Assembly: GCA_035610365.1 (NCBI GenBank)
Contig: CM069432.1
Span: 164,174,035 to 164,238,034, forward strand
Direction of reading: 5' to 3'
Origin: Aquatica leii
Taxonomy: Eukaryota > Arthropoda > Insecta > Coleoptera > Lampyridae
DNA length: 64,000 nt
Position numbers and translations under genes: made by a program. Positions 1 through 11,950 of the stretch are shown one piece after another. How positions within the stretch are numbered: the first letter of the stretch is position 1; every line of letters begins with the position of its first letter. Below the pieces are notes generated by a model that worked only from the letters and a program-made list of their open reading frames with translations, was not told where the DNA came from and ran no database searches.

Positions 1-633
1 CATTAGGAGATAATTGACAGTTATTTTTAATAATTGACATGTTTTGTGTTGCAAATAGCGGTACGTGAATAAGAGTCAAAGTAAGAGAGTTGAAACGTGT
101 ATTTTTTGACCTTGTTTTTTCTAATTTTACGTTTTTACAAATAAAATACTAAAACTTGTTTTGTTAAATATACATTTTACAATTCGCATACAATATTTTA
201 ATCCGCATTCTTGGAATACGTCTACATACGTTCGTGTTTAACAAATGTTAAAATTCGTCTGTAAAATTAATTCTATTGTTCTAAAGTTTTGTTGTAACTT
301 ATTTGAATGTTCACAATTATTCTCCAAAATTTTATAACGTTAATTATTTTTGTAAATGAACTGTAATAATTTATTTTAGTACAAACATTTTAACCGTACT
401 TTCTAAACTATTATTATTATTATTGTTTATACATAATGCAGCTCAGTGATTACCAAATTACCATAATAAATAATAAAGAAATTTCCAACGCTTACCACTT
501 TTATAGCTATTTACAGTTAAATAATAGACCTTAAGTGACTTTTATTTATACCTCTCTAATATAAATTAAAAATTAACTGGTTTGAAAACAAAGTAATAGT
601 GCTTTGGTAAAACTATAGTTAGGAAATTGCTCA
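1..633. other. AT-rich sequence, no gene seen
   Basis: No ORF, RNA gene or clear repeat could be supported here. Bases about 55-100 (GTACGTGAATAAGAGTCAAAG) loosely resemble the start of the MITE copy at 48183, but the match is too weak to annotate. Confidence 0.6.
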
Positions 634-784
634 AGCAACACATTGGTATAAAAAACGTTCAAATGTCCGGTTGATAAACGTTTATTAGACATTAAAACGT
701 TTATTAGACATTAAAACGTTTTTAAACGTGTAATAAACGTTTATTAGACGGAAATTCAAACTTCTTTTATACCATTGTGTTGCT
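634..784. mobile_element. Small MITE with inverted ends
   Basis: The two ends are imperfect inverted repeats: AGCAACACATTGGTATAAAA at the left and, on the opposite strand, AGCAACACAATGGTATAAAA at the right. The similarity continues for roughly 50 bp. The centre holds three copies of an AAACGTTTATTAGACATT-like unit, so almost the whole 151 bp can fold on itself. There is no coding capacity. If the first base is the C before the left end, the ends read CA(A)GCAAC, which would suit a hAT-type non-autonomous element, but I see no 8 bp target duplication (the right flank is a run of G). The class is therefore not settled. Confidence 0.6.
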
Positions 785-3037
785 GGGGGGACCAACTAAA
801 TATTACAATAATTAATCCAATTAAAGAATTTTAACTTGATTTAAATGAATAGAAATATGAATAAGAAATATTTTCCTTTGGTAAGACTTATTATATTTGT
901 GTTAAAAGGCTTATATACTATTTTAATTAACCGTACACTACAGTGATAGAATTGGTGAGCAACAACCAACATTATCTAGAAATGTCATAATAAATTACAG
1001 AGTCAGCATTTCAAAAGTAGACACTCAGTATATTAGACGTCTTTCAAGATCTCGTGAACTGTGGCACTGTAGTTCGTATAACTCTTTATGTATAATTATA
1101 AATATACTTATTTTTATTTAATATACAAATGTGTAATTATTTAAAATCTTTGTTGACGTATGTACCTTTTTAATAGACAAAGGTTTTTGAAATTCACATA
1201 GACTTGTCAAACTTTTAATTTTACGTTTATTAATTTTGATTTTAGATCTAAGGTTATAGTTTCTAATAAATAATAATCTTTTTTAATTTAAACAATTTAG
1301 AAAACGATTTAAAAATTTAGCGTTTCTTATTGTTGCATTAATTAAATAATTACAATGTTTTTTACACGATTTTTATAACTAAACATAATTTTAATTTTAA
1401 TGTAATTTTTGTTAAGAATTTATTTTGTTTTCTAAGCAGGTTTAGCTTATACAATGTTATACTGCTGTCAAAAACATAAACATGTAAGTTAATTGTATTT
1501 AAAATAAATTATGTATAATTTTAAATTATTATATCATAAATAATTGTATTATAATCAATATAATGTACAAATTATAACTTATTTAAAATAAAGATTTGGT
1601 TTGATTTATATGTATATATGTACGTATTTTAGTAACTTAAAAAAAGAACGGTTTAATTCCAAATAGACTTTTGATGTGTAATTAAAAATAAAAATATTGT
1701 TCAGATAACAGGGGCTATTTACTGATATAGCAAAAAAATTTAGTCAAAAACTTATTAAAGTATTTTTCATGTACTTAATAAAAAATTTACAAAACTTGGT
1801 TTAATTATTATTAAACCACAGTGACCAACAATAAATAGGCACACGAGTAATTACTAATGTTTTAATAAATGTGTATTTTTTTACTTTTAATAACTGACTT
1901 TGTCAATAATTTTATAAACATATGTTTAATTTTATGTTTTTTTTGTCAATTGTATAAAAATAACTTTTAGCTTTATGTAAGATAATGGATTGTTATTTGA
2001 TTTAAAAAATGCTGCAGAAAAAATACTTAAACGTTGCTATTACATTTATAACTAACCAAATCTGTAATTTCCGGAGAGTATTTTAAAAATGTTTTTCTAA
2101 ATAAAACAATAAATTTGATCTACAGCAAACGCTCTAACATTTATTAAAAAAACTTGCAAATGCTAAAAACGTCGTTAAAAAATCTTAAAATAGATCAGTT
2201 AAGACAATTTTTTAGTTATAAGCGTTCAGATCTCAAACATACTCAAAAATAGCCTTGTTTAAAATGTGGAGTGCTGTCTGGGATTTATTTCACTTATAGG
2301 TTTAAGTTCGAGTAAAAATTACAATACGTATTCTTATATTTAAATATATAAATAAAAAATGTATGAAGAATTTTACTATTAAAATTGTAGGAGACGTAAT
2401 TAAGCAATCAGAGTTTAAGAGTTTGACAATTTTAATCAAAACATCAAAACTGATATTTACCAACGTACATTTTTGCATCGTAAAGACGTTTATTTTAATA
2501 AACCTCTTATTGCAACAATTGTTAATGTACTGGTAGCATTAATAACACTTATATTAGCAATGTATTTTTAAATTTTAATCTATAAAATAAAATCAGTTTA
2601 ACTTACTGTTATATATACCTAAAGTTTTATCAGCGTATGTAATAAATGCATCTAGTTTAAAAAAACCTCATTTTTGTTAATTTTAATCATTAAAAAGTTA
2701 TTTTTAGATAAACAAAATAATTGTATATTAAATGTAATAAATATTAAATATATATATTAAAATAAAAAAGTAACTTTTGATTTTATTTGTATTAATTAAA
2801 TTCATAACAAATAAAATAAATGCATAACAGACGGTTATTTAATTAAAATTTACATTTATATTTTAGAGAATTATCTTATTAGTTATCCATCATATAAATA
2901 TTATTTACAAAACCCTTTTAATTAAAATACGACAAACACAAATTTTGTTAAATTTAAATATATTCACATTTTGACGTTTATTAACACAAACCAAATTTAA
3001 TCTTTATAATCATCAGACAGTTTAATAATAATGATTT

Positions 3038-3039
<2 letters not shown>
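785..3039. other. AT-rich sequence, no gene seen
   Basis: Only short chance ORFs and poly-A/poly-T runs. Nothing resembling a domain, TIR or tandem array was found. Confidence 0.55.

Positions 3040-3102
<63 letters not shown>
3040..3102. repeat. (TA)n microsatellite
   Basis: An uninterrupted run of alternating T and A of about 60 bp. It creates a spurious minus-strand ORF of repeating Tyr-Ile, which is not a gene. Confidence 0.97.
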
Positions 3103-3105
<3 letters not shown>

Positions 3106-4752
3106 TTTTAGTATTAGTTGATTTACAGGATTTACAAGTGCAGTACTTGAGTGCAATACAAACAATTATGCTAATGATAAACAATTTCGTTTATTGAAAA
3201 TTATAGTGACAAAAATAACGTCATTACTCAATTTATATTTATGTTAAAATTCGTACACGGTGTAATGTGTTAAAAACGAAAATAAAACCAATAACACAGA
3301 CTAGACTAAATACCACAGTATTCTTTTCCGATAAGAAAATTGTAGTTTAAGCATTTGTTAAATCGTCAGATTTTTTTAAATACATAACAAACAATAGTTA
3401 AGATGATAAAGTCATTTGAATTACTTTGCAAATGTGGTCAGCTTAAAAAGATAACTATATTTCAATTATATATCTAAGTTAGTTAAAATAATCGATTTGT
3501 TGTATAAAAAAATGCATTATACTAAAAGAAATTATATCTGGCGCTACAACACTATTTTCAAAATGGCCGAAGGTCACTCATTTTCCGGACTGCAACATCA
3601 AAGGTGCCGACAGAAGTGTCCCTTATGGTTGTTATTATGTGGTTTTACTTATTTTACAGAAAAAATTTAATTTTGTTTTGTAATGAGTCACGGCTTTTAA
3701 TGCATAGTGCAAACCTACAGCAACAATAAATAATAACATTTTTACTTTGCCGAAAAATGCTGATTTCTAAGTAAACAGCTCAAATTGTTTTAGCTCATAT
3801 ATTTATAGAATTGTTTGCTTGTTATGCAAAATTACAAAATGGGCACAGTTTTCTGAACGTCATAATTTGTTAGAAGCAAAAAATTACAGAATTATTATAT
3901 AAATAGAGATCAGAAATACTATTAGTTAAGGTTGACTGTGAACGTATAACTGTATCAAAACATTTTATTATAATCTACATTATCACCACAAAACTTTCTT
4001 TTGTTTATGTAAATCTCATTTTCCCAAAACTTGAAAAAATACCCCTAATAGTGGAGAAAATAATTTTGTAGTTATTCTTTTAAAATTTTAGAGCGTACTC
4101 TGGTGCTTTGAATGCAAATATAATTTCATTTATTAGTTAGTATTTCCTACATGTATTTTACTTAAGCTTCTCATTTTTTTAACATTCTAATCTCTGCTTT
4201 AAATAACCGCAAGCATCTAACGGAAACAGTGGGTATTAGAACAAAACGTGTTAAACCTTTCAGAAAGTTAAAATAGTAAAAAAAAGACAGAAAAAGCATT
4301 ATGTATTGGATAAAATATGATTATAATGGACAATTAATCCTTTGTAGCTGTGATATATGTTTCTTTTCTTCTTGGTAAAGGAAGAATTTATTTAACCAGC
4401 TAATTATTGATAATATAAAAGCAAGATTTTTATTCCATCGTCTTGTTTACATAATTTTTCGCCAACTTTAATTGGCTTAATCATATAAATTTAAATATTA
4501 ACAAAAACAGAAAAATTTTTAATAATTGTATTTATAAAATTTTAGAAAAAATGATAAAATATTTTGCATAGCTCACTCACAGTTTCTAAGAGGATGATGG
4601 CAGTGTTTAAATTCGTTAGTTGCAAAAGTATTTAAAACATGATAACATAAATCATTGTAATTTTACAAAATCGTTACAAAACATTTTTTTTTAGCTAAGA
4701 TATAATTATATTTAGTGTTAGCGTTTGACAGTCAAAACCTACGTTTGCATAG
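3103..4752. other. AT-rich sequence with one short ORF
   Basis: Mostly featureless. A 36-codon ORF opens with ATG at 3563 (MAEGHSFSGLQ...) in a locally less AT-rich patch (3538-3660). It has no recognisable domain and I do not claim it as a gene. The rest shows nothing. Confidence 0.45.
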
Positions 4753-5030
4753 AAAAAAGATTTAATTCAAAAATGGTTAGTAGAACGAGATATTTTGTTT
4801 GAGTCAAACGAAACAAAACTTCAATTGTATGCAAAGATTAGAATAAACAAACCACAGTATAAAAATTATGTGATTGATGATTCGATCGAACAAATATGGG
4901 CACTAATAAATCATGTAGTTAAACACAATACATCGTTTAAACTAAGTAATGTTTTAAAATTGAAGTTGAATTTTAACAAATTGGTGTAGCCAAATGACAA
5001 AGTGTGCCCAATCATGTAGACAAAGTGAAG
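4753..5030 (+). pseudogene. Tc1/mariner-like transposase, C-terminal relic
   Basis: An open stretch from 4753 to a stop at 4987-4989 encodes KWLVERDILFES, then INKPQYKNYVIDD and SIEQIWALINHVVKHNT. From general knowledge of insect DDE/D transposases, this is the C-terminal part: the segment between the second and third catalytic acids, then the WA-I helix just after the third. The stretch that should carry the third catalytic Asp and its Pro-rich neighbourhood is missing, because the IDD motif runs directly into the IEQIWA motif. The copy therefore has an internal deletion of about 25 codons. No N-terminal half was found upstream. It lies back to back with another, minus-strand relic (5100-5460). 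Confidence 0.6.
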
Positions 5031-5099
5031 CATAGTACAGTTTTCATAAATAATTGTATCTCACGTGACATATATAAAATAAAAATTGGTAATAACAAT

Positions 5100-5460
5100 T
5101 ATTTAACATTTATATCCAATGTTCAATATGTTGTTTATCAGCTGCAATACATGTGTTCTTTTTCTTAAATTATACAAAGCAATACAAAGCTCATCAACTT
5201 TAAAATTTCAAATAGCATCAGTAATTGTATGTTCCGAGTCTTCAATATTACGCAGCTGATTTCTATATATTGTGTCTTTTAAATGTACGTAAAGGTAAAA
5301 ATCTAATGGCTTTTGACTTATTATTCTTTAATTGTAGAAATGTTGAATAAATTTAATTGTAGTTTGAGTAGAATGAATCATTGCATTATTTTTCTGAAAA
5401 TAGCCTAACCCAAGATATTACGATAATGTTTTGCATTCACAAAATTGTAAGAAAATAACG
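5100..5460 (-). pseudogene. Mariner-like transposase, C-terminal relic
   Basis: Read on the minus strand, the frame contains NNAMIHSTQTT (position of the second catalytic acid, here apparently Asn), then KPLDFYLYVHLKDTIYRNQL and RNIEDSEHTITDAI, a stop, NFKVDELCIALYNLRKR. The PLDFYL(W)-x-LKD-xxY motif is the region of the third catalytic Asp in insect mariner-like (IS630/Tc1/mariner) transposases. The frame has at least one stop (after ITDAI) and shows no start. It is a dead C-terminal fragment from a family different from the plus-strand relic next to it. Confidence 0.6.
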
Positions 5461-8400
5461 ATAATTTTGGTTATGTACACATCCACTTAAATGAAATCAT
5501 GCTTTGTACATAAAAAAATTAAATCCAACAAGTTATTGTTATTTAAATGTTTATTAAATCATTCACAAAATTAACTAAAGCAAAATAGAGAAAGCAGAAA
5601 ATATAACTCGTCGTTAAACTATTTGATTATGTTGGTAAAGCATATTTTTTATTTTTATTTATAAGTTACCATTAAATTAATTTTTAAATTAATCTTTAAT
5701 AGTATGTAAATAGCTATAGAGTTTATATGGTCATTTACATATCATTATTTACACATAGTAAATTTATACTATGAGATGACTTTGCCATCATATTTCACTC
5801 ATGTTATCAATGAATGTATAATGTTAATACGTATATATATAACACTAGACAATTACATTTTTTTTTATTAAAAAATCATACACGTGCTAATTGTGTTTTT
5901 TATAAATGTTATTGATCTACATTTCAGTCTTCTATTTTATTGTTTAATAACTTAGATATGAATAATAATTGTTTTTACTATACTATAAAAAGTCGTATAA
6001 TAATTTTAACTTGAAGTAAAAGGCAAATTAATTTGTATATGTGAATTAAATTCATTAAGAATCATAATGTAAATACTATATTCTTTGCTTTATTTTTTTA
6101 CAAAAAGAATAATAATGTTCAAAATAAGAATTTTTAAATTTATTCTTTTTATAATAAATTTTTTAAAAATATTTACATATATAACTATTATAATTGTAAC
6201 AGTTAATTTTTCTTAATATTGTATTATTTAAGATGAATAGATGAAACGTTACTAACAATTTTATTCTAGAATTTTTAATAAATCTTGTTTAAATTTATTG
6301 AACGTGTTGTGTAGCATTAAGAAGTTTGTAGGTTTTATCAAATCAATGAATTATTTTGCAATTTTATTTAATTGACCTTCACGTTGTGTAAGTACCTATT
6401 TACGTATTATTTTGTAAACGCTTAGAGTTACACAATTAGCTTAATTGGATAATTTTGAGGATAGCAATATCATAACAAGCCTTAAATCCCAATCTCGTGT
6501 TTTAACACATTAGTAGATTAATTTAATAAATTAATCTATAATTAAAACGCATTGGGTAAATAACATAATAAAAGATCGTGGTCATGCTAGTTATTATTAA
6601 ACACATAAATATTTTTTGAGCTATTTTTAAAGTAAATAGTAAACATATAATTACTTTACGTTTAATTACTACACTGTGGAAAACAAAATCTGTATTTTAC
6701 TATGCAAATTCTTTACTAAATAGAAAATAACACTAGGTGTGTAATAATCTATTTTCATATGTTTTTTTTTGCATATGAATTTTTCACAATAATGTATTTT
6801 TCATCAAACAAATTATGTTGTTGCAAAACGTGTTTTACTGTATTACTAAAAAACTTTTCGTTTTATATTAATTAATTGCAAAACTCGAGTAAAAACAAAT
6901 CTGATTTAAAACAAAATAATTAAAATAAAAGTTTTAATTTTAACTATCGGCTTAATTTTTATAGCAAAAACAAAATATTAATAAAAACAAATATTTGTAT
7001 AAAGAAAAACCAAAGTAAATACTACTTAGCTAAGTTGGAAAAAACGGAACAATAAAACAACTATACTATTATTATGAAGTTGTTACAAAAATGTATTGAT
7101 ATAGCTGAACGCATTTTTACTAAATAAACAAATTAGTTTTTTTAATACAAAATAAATAATTTGAATCGATACCTCGAAATAAAATTATCCTAAAAGTATA
7201 TCATCTAGCAGATGACGTAAAAAATAATATTGGTAAAATAATAAACATTTCAATAAGTACTATTTTGAAGTTGATCCCTCTGTAACCTTGTATACAAAAC
7301 TAAAAAAATTAGAAAATATAAATTATTACAAGAATATCGTCGTCATTAAATTAATAACTCTGTTTTTTATCTTAATCATTGATTTGAGTAAATCTTCAAA
7401 AAATGTTTTTGTAACAATATCACTAAATATTCTCTATAATAATAATGCTCACTAGTAATCAACTAAAGTTTTACACAAAATTGAAACAATTTATAAGCTT
7501 GTGCAACTACCAATTTAACTGCTGCACTACTTATTTTTGGTTAAAATGTTGAACAAACAGAATAAAACACAAACTATAAGGCTTGTTGCTTTACTATTCG
7601 AGTTTTATCAACAGTTAGCATGGTTGCTAAATTTTTCATTACTCATCAGATTACACATTAAATTTAATAATAATAAACATTTATTTTATATTAATATAAT
7701 AATACTACTACAAAGAAATTGTGATTTTAATGTAAAATGTAAAATTTTAATTAAAAATACTTAATATTTACATAAAAATTATTAGTTGACTCAATTTTTA
7801 CATTTATAATTAGATAAAAAATATGGGAAAAAACATTGCAGTTATATTCATGCAATTTTTACTATTACACAGATAAAATCTTAAGTGTATATGTTTTTAT
7901 TAAAAATTATATTTAAACAAAAACTACTGTTAGCGCACAGTTCATCTTATTGGTAGATTTATAGAATATTGAAAACTGTATGTTTATATTAATATTAAGT
8001 TAAAATAATTCTAACTTGTACATAAAAGCTTAAAACACAGTAAATAAATAAATTACTGATTTTCAAACATTTACAAGAACACAAAAATTTCTATTTTTTA
8101 CAATTACCTTTTAAACAAAATTATTTTTTAAAATTTTTTATTTACCGTCTGTTTTGTTAGTGTCACAATTATATCACTATAATCTAAAGTGCTTCAAAAT
8201 TAAGTTTTTAAGTAAAATATATCTTAAAAGGTTTCTTCTTAATGTAATAATAGCATTACATTTTATAAAACTTAATTATTTTCATATAGAACAAAATTAA
8301 ATCATTTTACATTCATTCTGAGCTTAACTGTAGAGTTGCTTGGTAAAGATTTCTTTTGTGTGCATTTATCTCTTGTTCAAAAATATATCAATATTTTACT

Positions 8401-11139
8401 ACAAAGCGTATAACTTAATATTCTTTGTAACGTTTTAAGTTTGTTTTTTATGTTTATTCATGTTTTTTGTGTATTTTATTTTATTTAACAAACAATAGAT
8501 GTCGTTTAAATAGTACATTTTTTTGTAAACATTCAACAAATTTTATTCGTTATATTTTGCAATTAACTTTATTAACGTACTATTATACATAAGTTTGTAG
8601 TGAACATTTGTAGTTATTGCAGTTTACAAAAAATTACAATTATTATAAGTAAAATACACAAAATATAATTTAGTCTCTCACCGATTTTAGCTACGTCAAC
8701 ATATTAAACATATAATGATAATTTTAAAGAATTACTTGTTTTACTTTTTTTTCAAGTTACTTTGTATTACTATTTTCTTCTCACTTAACTAACTGTGCTT
8801 TACTACATAGCAATCTATGCTATGTCTATTCTCTGTACGACGAACAGATAGAGTTAAGTCCCTCCTAACAAATCCGCTCTGAATTTGAATAAATTTTTCT
8901 TATTGGTTAAAATTTTCAAGTCAGTATCACAACAAACATCTTTGTTTTAATGACATAAGTCAGTTTAATGTTTGACATTTTGGTTAAGTTATTCACAGCT
9001 TTAAGTTTCTATTTCCATTCATTTGACAAAATAGTAGTTTTTAATACTTTGTTGTACATTTGCATATACTTAGGTGCGTACGGAAAAGATTCATTAATGA
9101 TTAATATTAAAGTTACATTTTCTATTTTAGTTTATTTATTTTTTTAATTCTGGATCAAGCTATGGCCTTGTCATTAACTAAAAAACGAACATCGCGGCAT
9201 TTTTCGATTGTTGACAATCATGAATCATGGGTGTGATGATATTTGGATTATAAAAATCAAAACTATTTAGATTTTTGATTAGCCAACGGTTTGTTTAAAA
9301 TGTAACAAAACTAATTTGATTATTATGTAGAGTAACTGTTCATGTAAAAAATTAAAACTTATAGCATTGTGTAAATGTTGTAACTTATGCGGTTGACAAT
9401 GTACAATTATCGTTAAATATGCAAAACAATTAAAGAACATTTTGTTAGCATTAGAAATATTATTCATATAATTTTGTTATGTTATTATATAATCAATAAA
9501 TTAAACAATGTTTTATTTGTTATTACTGTATGTATTAAATTAGATTTTTTTATAAAATATTGTAATATGGGTTTTAACACGACAAAGTTTTGTTATGACT
9601 TTGACAAGTAGTATACCAAAACCATTTTTTTAATTTAATTTTTTATATTATATCAATACAGCTTGACTAAGCTTACAAAAACCCTGAATAGGCGTGTCTT
9701 AGGAAGCTCGTATCGTACAATATATAATCGTAAAACTTAAGGATTTCCCTGATTCAGCAGCAGAAAGTTCAGAAACTTCTTTTATTGGATATATCCATTA
9801 AGCAGCTACTTTTTGTTTATCTAAGAAATTAATGACATTACAAATAACGTTTCGTGTTCCAAAATAAACAACTTTTTGGTTCTACTTTCCATTGAATAAA
9901 ACTGTAATATAAGCAGTTATTTTAATTATTACTGCTTTTATACCATAAATACAATAAATAATTAATTTTGTGTTATAAATTAAATAGAAATAATTGAAAT
10001 AGATTGTTCTAAAAACACCAACAAGACAAAAATTCAAAGATAAAAACAAAAATTTATATGAAAAATCAAAATAACAATTATAACTTGGAGAAGTTTTTGT
10101 CATATAAGAACATAAAGCAATTAATTAGATAGAACTAGTTTCAACAATTATTAAACTAAAAATAAAAAATAATTAAAATCTGTACATCCTGTACGAAACC
10201 TGTGTACTTGGTTACAGAACTAATTTTTTTTTATTTTTATACTTTCGAGGTAGTTTTACAATTTATTATGTGTTATCATACAGTTTTAAAACATTAAAAC
10301 TAAATAACATTTTCTATTTTACAGAGGTAAGTAGTAAACAGTTAAATTGTTTACATTTTTTTTCTAAAGAGATTTTAATTGTGTTATAATTATTTAGTCG
10401 TTAGTGGCAATAATTATAACTTTTTGTAAATATATTTAAATGTAACTTATTATTACTTTAGATACTATTTTAATTAGACGAATACAGTATAATTGTATCT
10501 TTCTTAGACAATACACTTTTCCATTAAAAACAATATTAAAAACATTAAGTTACTTTATCAGCAACTAACAGAAAACATTTTAATAATAACTTAAAACATT
10601 TCTAGATTAAATACCTCTAGTTAATTAAGCAAATCTATCCTTTTCTATTAATTTCGTTTTAAATTAACATTCTATAATTAAATAATTTATTGTAGATTTA
10701 CTTTTAAAGTAATCCAGCAATACAATTATACGTTAACTCTACACTATTATTAAATGTAATGTTAAATAGACAAACTTTTAAAATAACAAAATACATACAA
10801 CTAAAAAATCATCTTTAAAGATAAGATAAAGTAATGTTTTGAAAAATAACTAACATCATTTAAAAGGCGCTAGAGGTAGAGATAATATTAGAATACGATC
10901 AAGATCGGAAGACATCAGTGCAGAAACGCATTTTTAAATTAGAAAAAGATGTAGTAACGATATGAGAAAGATAAAGATATTACGGTACATGGTAGAAACA
11001 TTTACTAAAAACTACGCCAGTTTTTTGCTGTTTGTTGTTGATATTCGTTTATAACCTCATTGTTTTACTCTACTTATTTTACAAAAAATGATTTTGTTGT
11101 TTGCAGTTAAATATATGAAATCATTTGTAGTTTCTTATA
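5461..11139. other. Long AT-rich stretch without recognised genes
   Basis: About 5.7 kb with no supportable gene. Visible small items: a repeat shared with 49.7 kb (5753-5811, listed separately), a perfect hairpin at 6514-6538 (12 bp arms TAGATTAATTTA, 1-base loop), and a 75-codon plus-strand ORF at 7537-7764 with no known motif. Slightly less AT-rich patches at 8770-8900 and 9660-9790 show no readable domain. Confidence 0.5.
5753..5811 (+). repeat. Dispersed repeat shared with 49734-49799
   Basis: CATAGTAAATTTAtACTATGAGATG(A)CTTTgCCATCaTaTTTCActCAT recurs in the same orientation at 49734-49799 with small differences and an extra 14 bp or so in the middle of the second copy. It looks like an end of a dispersed repeat family whose full extent cannot be read here. 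Confidence 0.55.
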
Positions 11140-11950
11140 ATGTGCTCAGCAAGTGCGTCTGCTCTTGTTAAGAAACGACTTGTGTTATCGAAGGATGCTA
11201 GAGAGATTATTTGGAACGTGTACAGTTTTTTGAATACAGTTGTGCAAGCTAAAAGTAACGTTTAACATGTCTTAAAACATTGTAGTGTAATTGATTGCGA
11301 TGAGAAAAGTTCATTTGTGATTTTAACCTCGCTACTGAATACTTGTCTCTTACATAATGCCATATGCTTGGACGGAAAAATTACGTGGAGGTGTTAAATC
11401 TCAAGTAACAAAAGGAAAAACTTATTATAGTACACGGTGATATGTTTACATAGTTTTTTCATATTAAATTTGTCATTCACCTTTATTTATTTTAGAAAGT
11501 GAAAAGGGTTTTATCGATAATGATTTATTGATATTAAATCGGGAAAAAATCGGGAAAAAAGGTGGATTGAGGACCAATTGCTGTCCAACTTGCCACATAA
11601 TACTGTAATTGTAAAGGACACAATGCAAGGCACCATAATGTGTCAGCTGTAAAACATTCAATTTCGACAAGTGTAAAGGCAGAAATGAGTATACCCGGTT
11701 AATGAAACGTGGCATCTCATAGCACAAAAAATTAACAAAACCAGAATTATATAACTTAACAAAATTAAATAAACCAAACTACATGCAATACATGTTTGGT
11801 TCAATGTTTGCATTTTCATGTAAAAGAAATTGAAGAGGATTACATGAAGAAGAAACATATATTGATACTTAATATGAAAAGTTTATAGTACACGTAATTG
11901 GTGATATTTTTGATGAAGACCTCGACTGTACGTCTGATTTTGAGTGCTAA
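11140..11950 (+). pseudogene. Tc1/mariner-like transposase pseudogene
   Basis: An intact ATG at 11140 opens a 41-codon frame with the N-terminal helix-turn-helix start typical of one insect DDE transposase family (ALVKKRLVLSKDAREIIWNV). It stops at 11263-11265. Homology then continues in shifting frames: KEKLIIVHGD, EKGFIDN, WIEDQLLSNLPHNTVIVKD (region of the second catalytic Asp, where the following conserved Asn-Ala-x-Tyr-His has become TMQGT), and an acidic C-terminal end FDEDLDCTSDFEC before a stop at 11948-11950. The region of the first catalytic Asp is not readable. Several frameshifts make this copy inactive. Terminal inverted repeats were not identified. Confidence 0.6.

Noticed and set aside
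2981..3184. 67-codon minus-strand ORF with repeated Tyr-Ile
   Set aside because: Produced entirely by the (TA)n microsatellite.
6429..6501. tRNA-like sequence with a perfect A-box-like TAGCTTAATTGG
   Set aside because: The B-box position (CCTTAAATCCC) has two mismatches at key positions and the stems pair poorly; probably chance in AT-rich DNA.
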